Positions 1-8,468 of a stretch of 64,000 bases of DNA are shown piece by piece. How positions within the stretch are numbered: the stretch's first letter is position 1; each line of letters begins with the position of its first letter. The notes under the pieces are model-generated. The model was given only the letters and a program-made list of their open reading frames with translations. It was not told where the DNA came from and did not search any database. Source of the DNA: an uncultured Prevotellaceae bacterium (GTDB lineage Bacteria; Bacteroidota; Bacteroidia; Bacteroidales; Bacteroidaceae); NCBI GenBank assembly GCA_900318555.1, contig ONKX01000014.1:1-64000 (forward strand), read 5' to 3'. Made by a program: the position numbers and the translations under genes.

Positions 1-126
1 ATTAGGATACACGAGCTTCAGAAATCTTGTACGCTGAGCGTAGTTGCTAGGAGACTGCCTAAATTCCTCTCCTGTCAGTTTCACCTCCGCAAACAGAGGT
101 TCTTTGTCTTTTCTCTTGTTGTTCAT
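1..126 (-). CDS. Partial gene of unknown function at the window edge
   Basis: An open reading frame starts at 126 (MNNKRKDKEPLFAEVKLTG...) and stays open to position 1, giving 42 residues of a longer protein. A Bacteroidetes-type promoter (160-189) lies about 30 bases upstream, which supports the start. The visible N-terminus is basic, then mixed. It does not resemble the IS66 TnpB protein expected after ORF1, so it may belong to another mobile element nested in the IS66 copy. I do not recognise the family. Confidence 0.4.
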   Translation of the reverse strand, partial: MNNKRKDKEPLFAEVKLTGEEFRQSPSNYAQRTRFLKLVYPN

Positions 127-159
127 TGTCGCTAATTTTATAGAGTTAAAAATCAGCGG

Positions 160-189
160 CAAAGGTACGAACATTATTTTAATGGGCAA
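160..189 (-). promoter_or_regulatory. Promoter, TTG-N19-TACCTTTG
   Basis: Read on the minus strand, TTG (187-189) is followed after 19 bases by TACCTTTG (160-167), the sigma-ABfr -33/-7 pattern of Bacteroidetes. It points at the partial gene starting at 126 and lies just past the stop of the IS66 ORF1. Confidence 0.55.
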
Positions 190-454
190 TGACGGGTTTC
201 ACCGAACAGTTACATTTCTCCTTTTTCGTGGGCTCATGTGGGGATTCATGTTTATCGGTTTCTGCCTCTGGAGATCCCGAGACCACGCAGTTGACAACTG
301 CGGGTTGAGTGAATTTCTTCTTGTACCATTTCTCAAACACGTGATAAGGTACGCCATTTGACTCAAAGTACTGTGTAACCGAGATTCCTCTATTACAACC
401 TTCCTCAGAGTACCGTTTCCACAGGATTTCAATGTCTTTACTACTTATTGCCAT
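179..454 (-). CDS. IS66 ORF1 (TnpA-type accessory protein), probably truncated
   Basis: A 91-residue protein. Its N-terminal half (about residues 1-50: short helix, then GISVTQYFESNGVPYHVFEK and a WYKKKF tail) matches the layout of the other IS66 ORF1 in this window at 36196-36552 (GVSINAFCVSRGVNYREFNK then WYYKMH). That region is the helix-turn-helix-like part of IS66 accessory protein 1. The C-terminal half differs and lacks the GL.Y.EL..LV.KLE ending of an intact ORF1, so the gene looks broken. A TACCTTTG box at 482-489 lies just upstream. Confidence 0.65.
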   Translation of the reverse strand: MAISSKDIEILWKRYSEEGCNRGISVTQYFESNGVPYHVFEKWYKKKFTQPAVVNCVVSGSPEAETDKHESPHEPTKKEKCNCSVKPVIAH

Positions 455-481
455 ATCTTCTGTTTTTTAGAATTAATGGCA

Positions 482-489
482 CAAAGGTA
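482..489 (-). promoter_or_regulatory. -7 box TACCTTTG upstream of IS66 ORF1
   Basis: TACCTTTG on the minus strand, 28 bases before the ATG at 454 and inside the IS66 terminus. A -33 TTG at the usual spacing is not clear. Confidence 0.4.
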
Positions 490-509
490 ACAACTATATC
501 TTAGACCAC

Positions 510-1151
510 CTAAAAAGGGGTTGGATGCTTACCTCCCAGTTCGGTTAAGATATCAAATAATCCATTGTCGTATTTAGAGGGATGCCCATCAAACTCCTTA
601 TTTGCCAAAAAAGTAAACCTTTGCTTGTGCTTCACCATTTCTGAGAAGTGATTCCATTTGATATTGAGTTCATCATCAAGCGAAGCCACAAACGGTTCTT
701 TAGAAATCCAGCCATGCTCTGGCAGAGCATCAACTATATCTTTTTGTAATGCCTCTGGCCCATTTATTTCCAACAGATAGTTCAATACTTCCTCCGTGTC
801 TTCATACATCTCACTGTACGACGGTGCCGCATATCCGTGAAATCTAGTAAAGAAAGGGATGTCCTCTTCATCATCATCGAATACCGACTTTTCCAAAGGC
901 AACATCGCGTTATCTACATCCTCAAACTCCGATTCTAGTTTATTCTTGACCATCGTGACGAAATCTGGCATATCCATTACCAATCTCTTTTCTCCACAAT
1001 AGCTACATATACCTCGACGGCCATCTCTTTGAATGATCCCTTGAAGTTCAGAATCCGAGAAATGTTCTGAGCATACGCATTTTTCCTGTAGTACTCCTGG
1101 AACAACACGACCCTCCTCAATGTCCATCAGATAATCCTTGATACGCGACAT
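510..1151 (-). pseudogene. HEPN/RES N-terminal domain protein, cut by IS66 before its RES domain
   Basis: 213 residues. Residues 25-52 carry a zinc-ribbon-like pattern (C27..H30..C49..C52, ending GICSYCG) followed by acidic helices to about 205. This is the HEPN/RES N-terminal domain 1 arrangement normally fused to a C-terminal RES domain, an ADP-ribosyltransferase-like fold found in NAD-degrading RES toxins. Here the RES domain is missing: the frame enters the IS66 terminus at 532 and stops seven codons later at 510. The full protein would usually be nearly twice as long. It is the last gene of a four-gene operon, 7 bp after the ATPase gene. The remnant is unlikely to be catalytic; whether it keeps a regulatory role is unknown. 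Confidence 0.65.
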
Positions 1152-1158
1152 TGCTTAA

Positions 1159-3843
1159 TCAATAACCATAAATCTTCTGCCTTTGCTTGAACGCAGACTC
1201 TCCACCTTCTAATATCTGGCAGCAAAGTTTCACCGTATCAGCATTGTCTATGGAGCCTGGTGACATTATTCTGGCTTTGTTATTTGTGCTTTTAAGGGGA
1301 ATAATCAATTCTGCATCCCCAAGCACTGCAATATTGGGGTTGTGAGTTACGATAATAACCTGTCTACGCTCTTTTATCTTCCGCAAAGTTGTTACAATAG
1401 TCTTGTATATGAATTCACTGTCCAGATTATCTTCTGGTTGGTCAATCAAAAGCGGGCGATTACTATTAGACAATAATAGAATGCCAAGCAAAACGGATTG
1501 TTGCTGACCTAATGACAATTGAGAAATTCTTTTAACCACAGGGGTAGGCACATCACCTACAAGAACATGTTTTGTAACCGTTATCTGAGGCAAATCGTCA
1601 TACGCAACGCTTTCAATATCCTCATATTGATAGCTATCGTTGAGTTTATACAGGATATTGTCAATTTCATCTTCACCCAATACTTGTGTGCCATTAACAT
1701 TAATAGCACGCAAGATTGCCTTGTCTCTTGTCTTTACTGCATTCACAAAGTCATAAATGCTTATACTGCTTGCTATGATTCTTGCCTTGGGCACTTGCGA
1801 AGTGCGCCATCCCATCAGCTCCTTAAGCGTCGATTCAAACTCAGGTGAGAAAAGGTCATCCTGATACTTCACAGTAATTGAAAAATCATCTACAGAATTT
1901 TTCAAGTCATGGTTAATCTTGAGGGCAAAAGACTTATGAAGCCTCGTTATCTCCTTCTTGTTATCCTGCCTCTGGGTTATCAAATCCTTTCTATCCTTAA
2001 CTAACTCTATCAGTTTCTTTTGATCATCCAATAGTTTCTTGACTTTTTTCTCATATTCAAGTATATCCTTCGCGATCTGATTGATTTTACCCAAGTCAAA
2101 TGGAATACCCTGTTGAGTCAACTCAATCTTTTTTTGGTCTATTCTGGCTTGAATTTCCGTTTCCTTTTGTTGCCATAACGCCAACTGCTCTTTCAATGCC
2201 TTTATCTTTTCGTTCAAAGATGTTTTCAATTCTGTGGATTTCGTGCTAACCAACTTTCCGAAATCATCCACGAGCCCCTTTACAGCTGAAAAATAGTCCT
2301 TACCCACAATTATGCTCTCATCAGTCATTGCGGCAACTTTCTCAAACAAAGACTTGTCACCCAGTATATCCCAATAAGTCTGAACAAGACTGTTTAGATC
2401 CTTTATAAGTTCGCTGCGAAATTCACGCTCTTTCAGGAGCGCATTGTGATACTTCACAATATCTGCGGCCTTCGACTTCTCTTGGATAGCCATTTTCCTC
2501 CGCTCGTTTTCTAAAGCCTTCTTAGCCTCTGGCAGTGCTGATAAATTTATTCTCAGCTTTTTCATCTCGCTTTGGTTCTCCAGCAACTGGTTACGGTATG
2601 TCTCGTCTTGCTGTTTCAATGCAGTCAACGAAAGGAAACCATCCAAAAAGTCAGCAATCACTTGAGGATTATCTTCACTATGCTGGATAGTATTAGCCGT
2701 ATCTCCCTGTCCATAGCTCTCTATCGGAATCTGAGTAATTCCATTAATAGGATCAGTGCGGTTCTCAACATTTCCGTTCTTCTCTCTTTGAAAAGTCATT
2801 TGCTGTCCTACCTCATCTACATAATCAAGAGTAATGATTTGCGGCCACACTTCAGAATCACATAAACGGGAAGCGGAATTATTTCCAGTTGCCTCCCTGA
2901 TTGACTCCAGCAAGGTAGATTTGCCAGCACCACGGCTACCAATAATGCAAGTCAGGTTTGGACTGAGGTCAATGTCAACCCCATCAAGAAGTTCTCCTTC
3001 TAGTTTCACATGTTTGATAATGGGTCGTTGTTCAGGAATCTCATCTTCCAAACGGACTCTTGACTCACTGCTCAACAAAGCATTCCTGAACGACCTGAAA
3101 GTCAGTTCCGACATCTTGAAACGTGTCAAACGGTTATTACCGTCCGCATTGCTGCCAAGTCGTGCCAATTCATGCGAATCCGACGACATCAGTTTGGCAA
3201 AGTCTCTATGCAGTTTGTTGTCATTTGCGTCACGCCATATTGATAGTAGATTCTTGTGGTCTTGATTCTCATCCAAGTCAGTATATAGCGATGACTCCCC
3301 TTTTCTCGTTATCTCCAGTCCCAACAAATTCTTGCATTTGAAGATTTGTTCCATTTGCGGGCCAAAACGCTGAATCGTTTTCTCAAATCCAGAATCAAGA
3401 GTAATGTGAGCCAATACACCTATACCTTCACATGCGTCTGCTTTCTGAAGACATTCCACTATACCTTGATTACAGATTGTCTTACCCTCGTCAAAGTTGA
3501 GGTTCCCATAGAACTGGCGGAGTCTGTCAGTGGTCTCAAAATACAATAAAAGATGCCCTTGGGTTGTGCTTACTTCAATACCAGGAATCACCAATATGTC
3601 TTTCCCATTAGCATATTGAACTGCCGCAATGCTATTCATAATTTCATTGTGGTCGGTAATGCTAATCAACTTTAGCCCTTTTGCTTTGGCCGTATCCACA
3701 ATGGCACTTGGTGTGTTCGTTGCATCCGTGACATCATATGACCCCAAACCCATTCCATACGAATGGATATGTAAATCAGCTCTATAGAATAATGAACCTT
3801 GACTCATCTTTTTCGAAATTTCAAACAACTTACTGCTTTGCAA
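1159..3843 (-). CDS. PHP-domain / ABC-SMC-type ATPase (TrlF-like), predicted defence protein
   Basis: 894 residues in two parts. The N-terminal PHP phosphoesterase-like domain (about 20-265) keeps its metal ligands: D22-H24-H26, ITDHNE (D63, H64), GIE (E89), H145 and D221-H223. An ABC/SMC-type ATPase follows: Walker A GSRGAGKST at 301-309, a long coiled coil about 395-640, signature LSLGQQQ near 776-782, Walker B PLLIDQPEDN at 797-806 and H-loop TH at 833-834. Such proteins couple ATP-driven nucleic-acid sensing to nuclease or phosphatase activity. The gene overlaps the Toprim-like gene by 14 bp and is followed 7 bp later by the HEPN/RES remnant. The target is not known. Confidence 0.8.
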   Translation of the reverse strand: MQSSKLFEISKKMSQGSLFYRADLHIHSYGMGLGSYDVTDATNTPSAIVDTAKAKGLKLISITDHNEIMNSIAAVQYANGKDILVIPGIEVSTTQGHLLLYFETTDRLRQFYGNLNFDEGKTICNQGIVECLQKADACEGIGVLAHITLDSGFEKTIQRFGPQMEQIFKCKNLLGLEITRKGESSLYTDLDENQDHKNLLSIWRDANDNKLHRDFAKLMSSDSHELARLGSNADGNNRLTRFKMSELTFRSFRNALLSSESRVRLEDEIPEQRPIIKHVKLEGELLDGVDIDLSPNLTCIIGSRGAGKSTLLESIREATGNNSASRLCDSEVWPQIITLDYVDEVGQQMTFQREKNGNVENRTDPINGITQIPIESYGQGDTANTIQHSEDNPQVIADFLDGFLSLTALKQQDETYRNQLLENQSEMKKLRINLSALPEAKKALENERRKMAIQEKSKAADIVKYHNALLKEREFRSELIKDLNSLVQTYWDILGDKSLFEKVAAMTDESIIVGKDYFSAVKGLVDDFGKLVSTKSTELKTSLNEKIKALKEQLALWQQKETEIQARIDQKKIELTQQGIPFDLGKINQIAKDILEYEKKVKKLLDDQKKLIELVKDRKDLITQRQDNKKEITRLHKSFALKINHDLKNSVDDFSITVKYQDDLFSPEFESTLKELMGWRTSQVPKARIIASSISIYDFVNAVKTRDKAILRAINVNGTQVLGEDEIDNILYKLNDSYQYEDIESVAYDDLPQITVTKHVLVGDVPTPVVKRISQLSLGQQQSVLLGILLLSNSNRPLLIDQPEDNLDSEFIYKTIVTTLRKIKERRQVIIVTHNPNIAVLGDAELIIPLKSTNNKARIMSPGSIDNADTVKLCCQILEGGESAFKQRQKIYGY

Positions 3844-4258
3844 ATCCTATAATTTTATTCACAGTCTCATCTTTAAGAATCCTTTCTATATGCTCATTTA
3901 CCTTCTTCTCAATCTCGCCTGAATTGCGTTTCCATCCTCGTTCTTCATCAGAACTTGCAACTAAATAATCAATGTTTGGATTAAAGGTAAACAATTGGAA
4001 TGAAGGGTTGTTTATGGCTCCCCTCATCAAGAACCCAAACATATCTCTACCATAGCCGTCTCTCAGAAAATTGTCTTGATCACAAACAATCATAGCTTTA
4101 TCTTTTCTTTCCATAAAACTCATGATTGTGCGAGCTACAGCTGGCATAGAAGGGAAACCATCAGATATAATGATTTTCACTTCTAATCCTTCAATTCTTC
4201 TGAAGATAGTTGTCAGAATAATTGCGTCCGTTTGTCCTTCTACAATACAATATACCAT
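3830..4258 (-). CDS. Small Toprim-like (OLD/DUF4435-type) protein
   Basis: 142 residues. CIVEGQTD (E7), a DG segment at 33-34 and CDQDNF (D60, D62) reproduce the E...DxD metal-binding pattern of Toprim nuclease domains in OLD- and PARIS-type proteins. There is no ATPase domain of its own, but the 3' end overlaps the PHP-ATPase gene by 14 bp, implying translational coupling and probably a stoichiometric complex. It starts 3 bp after the upstream nuclease-like gene ends. By analogy with two-component ATPase/Toprim systems it may be the effector or the trigger-sensitive subunit; that is inference. Confidence 0.65.
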   Translation of the reverse strand: MVYCIVEGQTDAIILTTIFRRIEGLEVKIIISDGFPSMPAVARTIMSFMERKDKAMIVCDQDNFLRDGYGRDMFGFLMRGAINNPSFQLFTFNPNIDYLVASSDEERGWKRNSGEIEKKVNEHIERILKDETVNKIIGFAKQ

Positions 4259-4261
4259 ATC

Positions 4262-4840
4262 CTATATTTTCCCAAGTTGTGCCATTGCTGACAGATTCAA
4301 CATATGGTTACCATCCTCTATTACACTTCTATATTTCAAGTGTAAGCCCTTCCTAAAACACTTATTATTCAAACACAATTCAATGTCACTTCTATTCCAT
4401 AACAAGATAGTATGTGGCATTAGTGATTCTATCAGCACTTGAGCGGGCAGAGTAAAATCAGATGCAGTAAAAATGCATCCGATTACTGGCGAAGGACGTC
4501 TTTTAAGTCTGACTTGTAATTTGGCTAATGGCTCGATATCAATGTTATTATCTTCATAGTCTTTAGACTCTGCAAGTACAGTTAGGCCATCCTCGTATAC
4601 AATTCCATCAATCTGTTCAATCACCTCTTTACCATCTATAATAGCTTGTGGAAAAGGAACGTTAAAGGGATATTTCACTTCTGCCCCTTCAAGTTCAAAA
4701 GATCGGAGAATTGCATACTCAAAGAACTTACCCTTCCCCCATTTAGCCTGTTGTTCAGGATTCCTCCTTTCTTGCCATATATGCATCAGTTCTTCCCTGT
4801 CCAATTCTTTAATGGCTGTTTTAAGTTCTTCTTCTGTCAT
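4262..4840 (-). CDS. PD-(D/E)XK restriction-endonuclease-like protein
   Basis: 192 residues. E41 in an early helix (KGKFFEYAIL), D78 in EQIDGIVYEDG and the E91-x-K93 pair in VLAESKDY give the E...D...ExK active-site layout of Mrr/PD-(D/E)XK nucleases. The C-terminal third (FTASDFTLPAQVLIESL) fits the remaining strand-helix of the fold. First gene of the four-gene operon on the minus strand. No methyltransferase or specificity subunit is nearby, so it is not an ordinary restriction-modification enzyme; it is more likely the DNA-cutting arm of an ATPase-driven defence complex. Confidence 0.7.
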   Translation of the reverse strand: MTEEELKTAIKELDREELMHIWQERRNPEQQAKWGKGKFFEYAILRSFELEGAEVKYPFNVPFPQAIIDGKEVIEQIDGIVYEDGLTVLAESKDYEDNNIDIEPLAKLQVRLKRRPSPVIGCIFTASDFTLPAQVLIESLMPHTILLWNRSDIELCLNNKCFRKGLHLKYRSVIEDGNHMLNLSAMAQLGKI

Positions 4841-4875
4841 GGATATTATTTATTAATATCATATTGCATATCCTC

Positions 4876-5049
4876 TTACCTCATCCTTCTTACATCTTCC
4901 ATCGCAGTGGCAATATCTTCGATAGCCACTGCTCCTCCCCACATCCTATACACATACTCCGGTGTTATCAATTCAGGATCGAAGGAGCATGACTTTCCTT
5001 CACACTCTAAGAAATCCTTCAATCTATTGCATAGCGTTGAATCAGTCAT
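4876..5049 (-). CDS. Possible 57-residue protein upstream of the defence operon
   Basis: ATG at 5049 opens a frame of 57 codons (MTDSTLCNRL...; ends EDVRRMR). The sequence is acidic, with two Cys and a WGG motif, and ends 35 bp before the nuclease-like gene. I recognise no family. It could be a small regulator of the operon, or a remnant left when the operon joined the polysaccharide locus. Coding status is uncertain. Confidence 0.3.
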   Translation of the reverse strand: MTDSTLCNRLKDFLECEGKSCSFDPELITPEYVYRMWGGAVAIEDIATAMEDVRRMR

Positions 5050-5079
5050 AACCCTGAACCCAAAACCGTAAGCAGTAAA

Positions 5080-5574
5080 CTATTTCCCAGCAAAACTCTT
5101 AATAGTCTCCCTAAGCCCATCCTTGGCCCGCACCGGCATCTCCTTCATGCCCAGGGCGGCCTTGATCTTGGCGTTGGACACCACGTAGTTCTCGGTGAGT
5201 TTCTGCATGCGCTGGGTGTTTAGGGGCAGGTGCAGCACGTCACCAATCTTGGCAAAGCCGTTCATCAGGCCGCGGGGGATGTTCCAGATATGCGCCTTCT
5301 TGCCCAGGGCACTGCATATCACCTCTATCAGTTCGTTGGTGGATAGTGCTTCATCATCACCCATGTGATAGATGCCGCTGGGGGCATCCATGGTCAGCAG
5401 GCCCTTGATCACCTCCTGCAGGTTTCCGATGCTTGTGAACGAACGCCTGTTCTCGAAGGCACCCAGTGGCCAGGGAATTCCTTTGCTCACTACACCATAC
5501 AACAAGTTCAGATTACCCTTGTTGCCAGGCCCGTGAATCATACACGGACGCATGATGTACACCTGCTTCTCTCC
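5080..5574 (-). pseudogene. C-terminal fragment of a sugar epimerase (second copy of the gene at 6681-7613)
   Basis: The frame encodes only the second half of an NAD-dependent epimerase. It aligns with the last 155 or so residues of the complete paralogue at 6681-7613, from VYI(M/F)RPCMIHGPGNKG to the C-terminus. The Rossmann GxxGxxG and the YxxxK catalytic pair are absent, so it cannot be active. Its codons are clearly richer in G+C than those of the paralogue, so it is not a recent local duplicate. Homology stops abruptly at a run of four heptamers (5575-5602). It probably marks a recombination scar at the 3' end of the polysaccharide locus. Confidence 0.75.
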
Positions 5575-5602
5575 TTGAACCTTGAACCGTTAATCATGAA
5601 CC
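5575..5602. repeat. Four heptamers at the epimerase breakpoint
   Basis: Two perfect TTGAACC units, then GTTAATC and ATGAACC, in 7-bp phase. The tract lies exactly where homology of the truncated epimerase copy ends and directly after the stop of the nucleotidyltransferase gene. Confidence 0.6.
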
Positions 5603-5603
5603 A

Positions 5604-6665
5604 TCAAATATACCCTTTTCTTTTTCTCCAGCACCAATGCCATATCTTCCATGCGGGCATCCAGCAAATCTCCTGGGGATACCGCCCTACGAATCTCAGA
5701 TTACGCCTTATATTCTCAATTCCATTTGCAAGCCTCCCATGTTGGCGATGATTTCTTTCGTCATAATGGCCAAAGTTGCCGGCTCTCATTATTTCGTTGA
5801 AAAGGAATTGCCCATCCTTTTGCAATGGTTGGCACATAAGGTAACCGTCATCCAATTGGAAGACTTTTTGCAAGACATACATTGCTGCTCCTACAAATTG
5901 CTTCATCTTAAGGGAGCAAAGCACCCTCATGGCCTCTTGGTGCTCTTCAACTGTTGATTGCTTAAGAACATAATAGTAATCCATTAACTGTCTTAGTCCA
6001 ATTCCCTCATCGAAGAGATGCCTATAGATATGTATAAGTATATATACTAGGTTAAATGAGATGTTTGGTCTCGTAAAGCCTAACTCTGATTCACTATTGA
6101 ATTGGATATCCTTTTGTTCCTTAACCCAGTTTTGAAGCTTTTTGTTGGTAAAAGGATTATAGAACCAAGTTGGAATGAAATGTACCTCCACCGGTGTATC
6201 CTGGAAGTAGTTCCAATCACAATGTTTTATATCTACAGAACCTACATTCCCATGTTCTCGTAAAATGCCAAGAATCGTGTACCTATCTCCATCAACCCAT
6301 ATATCAATGTCACCACATTGTCTCAGCAAGGGGCTGGGATACAACAAAGCATTACCTTGCCCTTTAAGTATGCAACTATTAAAACCACTATTGGCAAAAA
6401 ACGTTTGCAGTTCAATGCAGGCCTTGTTAAGACGTTTGTTCTGCTGTTTCAGCAGTTCACCCGTACCAATCCACTGCAGAAGAATCTCTTTGGGAGGCCG
6501 TTGATTATCAGGTATTCGTTCTATGCCTTCCAGTAATATGCTATCAACAGCTTGTCGCTGCCCTTCTTCATACAGTGACTGCCACTCAATAGACGAAGGT
6601 GCTCGGGACAAAGAGTCTCGAGTGCCAATCGCAACCTGCAGCAACTCAATGAACAAATCTTGCAT
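5604..6665 (-). CDS. Nucleotidyltransferase-fold protein of polysaccharide loci
   Basis: 353 residues. Around 95-130, CILKGQGNALLYP followed by RQCGDIDIWVDGD matches the 'uncharacterised nucleotidyltransferase' family (PF14907 type): the G.DIDI element supplies the two metal-binding Asp residues. Helices rich in aromatic and basic residues follow. The family is common in Bacteroidales capsule and exopolysaccharide clusters, but the substrate is not established; transfer of a nucleotidyl or phospho group to a sugar or lipid intermediate is possible. It lies 15 bp after the epimerase gene in the same direction. Confidence 0.7.
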   Translation of the reverse strand: MQDLFIELLQVAIGTRDSLSRAPSSIEWQSLYEEGQRQAVDSILLEGIERIPDNQRPPKEILLQWIGTGELLKQQNKRLNKACIELQTFFANSGFNSCILKGQGNALLYPSPLLRQCGDIDIWVDGDRYTILGILREHGNVGSVDIKHCDWNYFQDTPVEVHFIPTWFYNPFTNKKLQNWVKEQKDIQFNSESELGFTRPNISFNLVYILIHIYRHLFDEGIGLRQLMDYYYVLKQSTVEEHQEAMRVLCSLKMKQFVGAAMYVLQKVFQLDDGYLMCQPLQKDGQFLFNEIMRAGNFGHYDERNHRQHGRLANGIENIRRNLRFVGRYPQEICWMPAWKIWHWCWRKRKGYI

Positions 6666-6680
6666 ACACCTTATTCCCTT

Positions 6681-7613
6681 TTAGCGAAAGGATTCCAAAG
6701 TACGCTTCAATCCGGCACGTGCATCCACAGGCATCCGTTCTACTCCTAATGCTTTCTTAATCTTTTCATTAGAAGACACGTAATTCTCTGTAAGTTTCTG
6801 TAATCTGTCAGAATTTAAAGGAAGATGCAACCATCCTCCAAGTTTAGCAAATCTTGTCATCATACCTTTAGGGAGTTTCAGAATATGAGCCTTCTTTCCC
6901 AGCGACTTGCAAATCTCTTCTATCAATTCGTTTGTACTGAGTGCTTCATCATCACCCATATTATAAATGCCCGAAGGCACATCCTTCGTCAGCACGCCAT
7001 TTACCGCAAAGCAGATATTCTCAACCGAAGTAAAAGTTCTGCGGTTCTCAAAAGCGCCTAATGGCCAAGGGATGCCCTTCCTGACCATATTGTACAACAG
7101 ATTCAGGTTACCCTTATTACCGGGTCCATGAATCATGCACGGCCTAAAGATATACACCTGCTTATCTGTCGGCATGTGTTCTTGGATATACTTTTCAGCA
7201 GCAATCTTGGACTCTCCATAGGGGCCAACGGGTGTTGGCACAACATCCTCGGTGAGGATGCCATCGACCTTATCGGCAGCAGCCTTGGCGGTGCTAAAGA
7301 AAACGAACTTCTTGCATTTTGGTTGCGCCAGGAACCAGTCGAATATCTTCTGCGTCAGGCCGGTATTTACCTTAAAATACACATCTGCCACAGTCTGGTT
7401 CTTTGTATCATGCGCTTTCCCCGCTAAATGGATGATGGCATCCACCTCTGGAATCTTATTAGATTTATCCAGATAGTCCCAAGAGAATGTAAACCTCACA
7501 CCATCCTTTAATGGACTGACAATATCAAGCCCATAAATTATATTATCTCGTTTTAATGCCTCTACAAGATTATTACCCACGAACCCATGGACTCCTGTAA
7601 TTAATATTTTCAT
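6681..7613 (-). CDS. NAD-dependent sugar epimerase/dehydratase
   Basis: 310 residues, a full-length extended SDR. The N-terminus MKILITGVHGFVGNN has the GxxGxxG dinucleotide motif, a catalytic Ser/Thr sits in FVFFSTAKA (about 108-116) and YGESK (Tyr...Lys) follows at about 132-136. It acts in the cytoplasm on a nucleotide sugar, as in the WbiG/Gne-like epimerases near the end of many Bacteroidales polysaccharide operons. The exact sugar cannot be read from sequence. A truncated second copy lies at 5080-5574. Confidence 0.85.
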   Translation of the reverse strand: MKILITGVHGFVGNNLVEALKRDNIIYGLDIVSPLKDGVRFTFSWDYLDKSNKIPEVDAIIHLAGKAHDTKNQTVADVYFKVNTGLTQKIFDWFLAQPKCKKFVFFSTAKAAADKVDGILTEDVVPTPVGPYGESKIAAEKYIQEHMPTDKQVYIFRPCMIHGPGNKGNLNLLYNMVRKGIPWPLGAFENRRTFTSVENICFAVNGVLTKDVPSGIYNMGDDEALSTNELIEEICKSLGKKAHILKLPKGMMTRFAKLGGWLHLPLNSDRLQKLTENYVSSNEKIKKALGVERMPVDARAGLKRTLESFR

Positions 7614-7627
7614 CTTTTAGATACTCT

Positions 7628-8452
7628 TTAATTATCGCTAATGTGGTTAATCTCATCAAAAGCCTTTTTGTTTACCCTATATCTTTCCAAGTCTATTACC
7701 CAGCCCCACTTATTAAAGTATTTAATGGCACTCTGGATACTTGCTTTCAACAATGCTTTATTCGTGTGATGCTCAGCAGCATGATTGTGAACGATTGTAA
7801 CCTTTGGATAATATACCGTTTTACAAACCTTATGCAGACGTCTCATCATGTCAAAGTCCTCAAAGTACATAAAAAAGCGTTCGTCAAATCCACCAGTCTT
7901 TTCAACGTCAGACATTCTCAAGAACATAAAACAACCTGACAGAATAGGGCAATTCCAAACTTTATCATACCCCATCTGTCGCATCTCGAATCTGTCATTC
8001 CGATGCTTTATCATCCTTTCAGGCAGGAGTCTTCTGCCAAAAATATCCAATGGCGAGGGTAATAACTTGCAAAGATATTGCAGGTCACCATTAGGATAAA
8101 TCACTTTGGGTAGCACTAACCCAACATCATTATGACCTGCCATAAAAAATTCAATAGAGGAAATTGTGTTTGGCTCAAAGTAAATATCCGGATTTAGAAC
8201 TATATGATATGTTGCATTACAATCCTTTGCTTTTTGAAGCCCAACATTGTGTGCCCCACCATACCCAATGTTCCCCTGTCCATACACATATTCGACTTTA
8301 TCTGAAAGTCTTTTTGCAATATCCCTTAGCTTATCTGTCGGAGAATTATCTATTACAAAAACACGCTCAATGATGCTCTGTTGCGAGCACTTCAGAACTT
8401 TCGTCAAATCTTCTTCCTTGGTATTATATAGTACTAAAGATGCTGTTATCAT
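7628..8452 (-). CDS. Glycosyltransferase family 2 (rhamnosyltransferase-like)
   Basis: 274 residues of GT-A fold. VFVIDNSPTD (31-40), the GQGNIGYGGAHNVG segment (58-71) and NPD (87-89) form the donor and metal site, and GGFDERFFMYFEDFDMMRR supplies the usual ED pair near 200. The GNIGYGGAHN block is typical of WbbL/RfbF-type rhamnosyltransferases, and a complete rmlABCD set in the same locus would provide dTDP-rhamnose. Soluble or membrane-associated at the cytoplasmic face. Linkage and acceptor are unknown. Confidence 0.85.
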   Translation of the reverse strand: MITASLVLYNTKEEDLTKVLKCSQQSIIERVFVIDNSPTDKLRDIAKRLSDKVEYVYGQGNIGYGGAHNVGLQKAKDCNATYHIVLNPDIYFEPNTISSIEFFMAGHNDVGLVLPKVIYPNGDLQYLCKLLPSPLDIFGRRLLPERMIKHRNDRFEMRQMGYDKVWNCPILSGCFMFLRMSDVEKTGGFDERFFMYFEDFDMMRRLHKVCKTVYYPKVTIVHNHAAEHHTNKALLKASIQSAIKYFNKWGWVIDLERYRVNKKAFDEINHISDN

Positions 8453-8468
8453 TTTTTACATTTTAGAA

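Larger units (their letters stand above)
1..532 (-). mobile_element. IS66-family element, right part only (runs off the left edge)
   Basis: The minus strand from 532 downwards begins GTAAGCATCCAACCCC, the GTAAGC-type terminus typical of IS66 elements. A second IS66 remnant in this window ends in a near match (GTAAGCGTCC at 36635). Inside lie an IS66 ORF1-like gene (179-454) and a further partial gene (1-126). The terminus falls inside the coding sequence of the HEPN/RES protein to the right, whose last codons are read from the IS end. The left end and the main transposase are outside the window. Confidence 0.75.
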
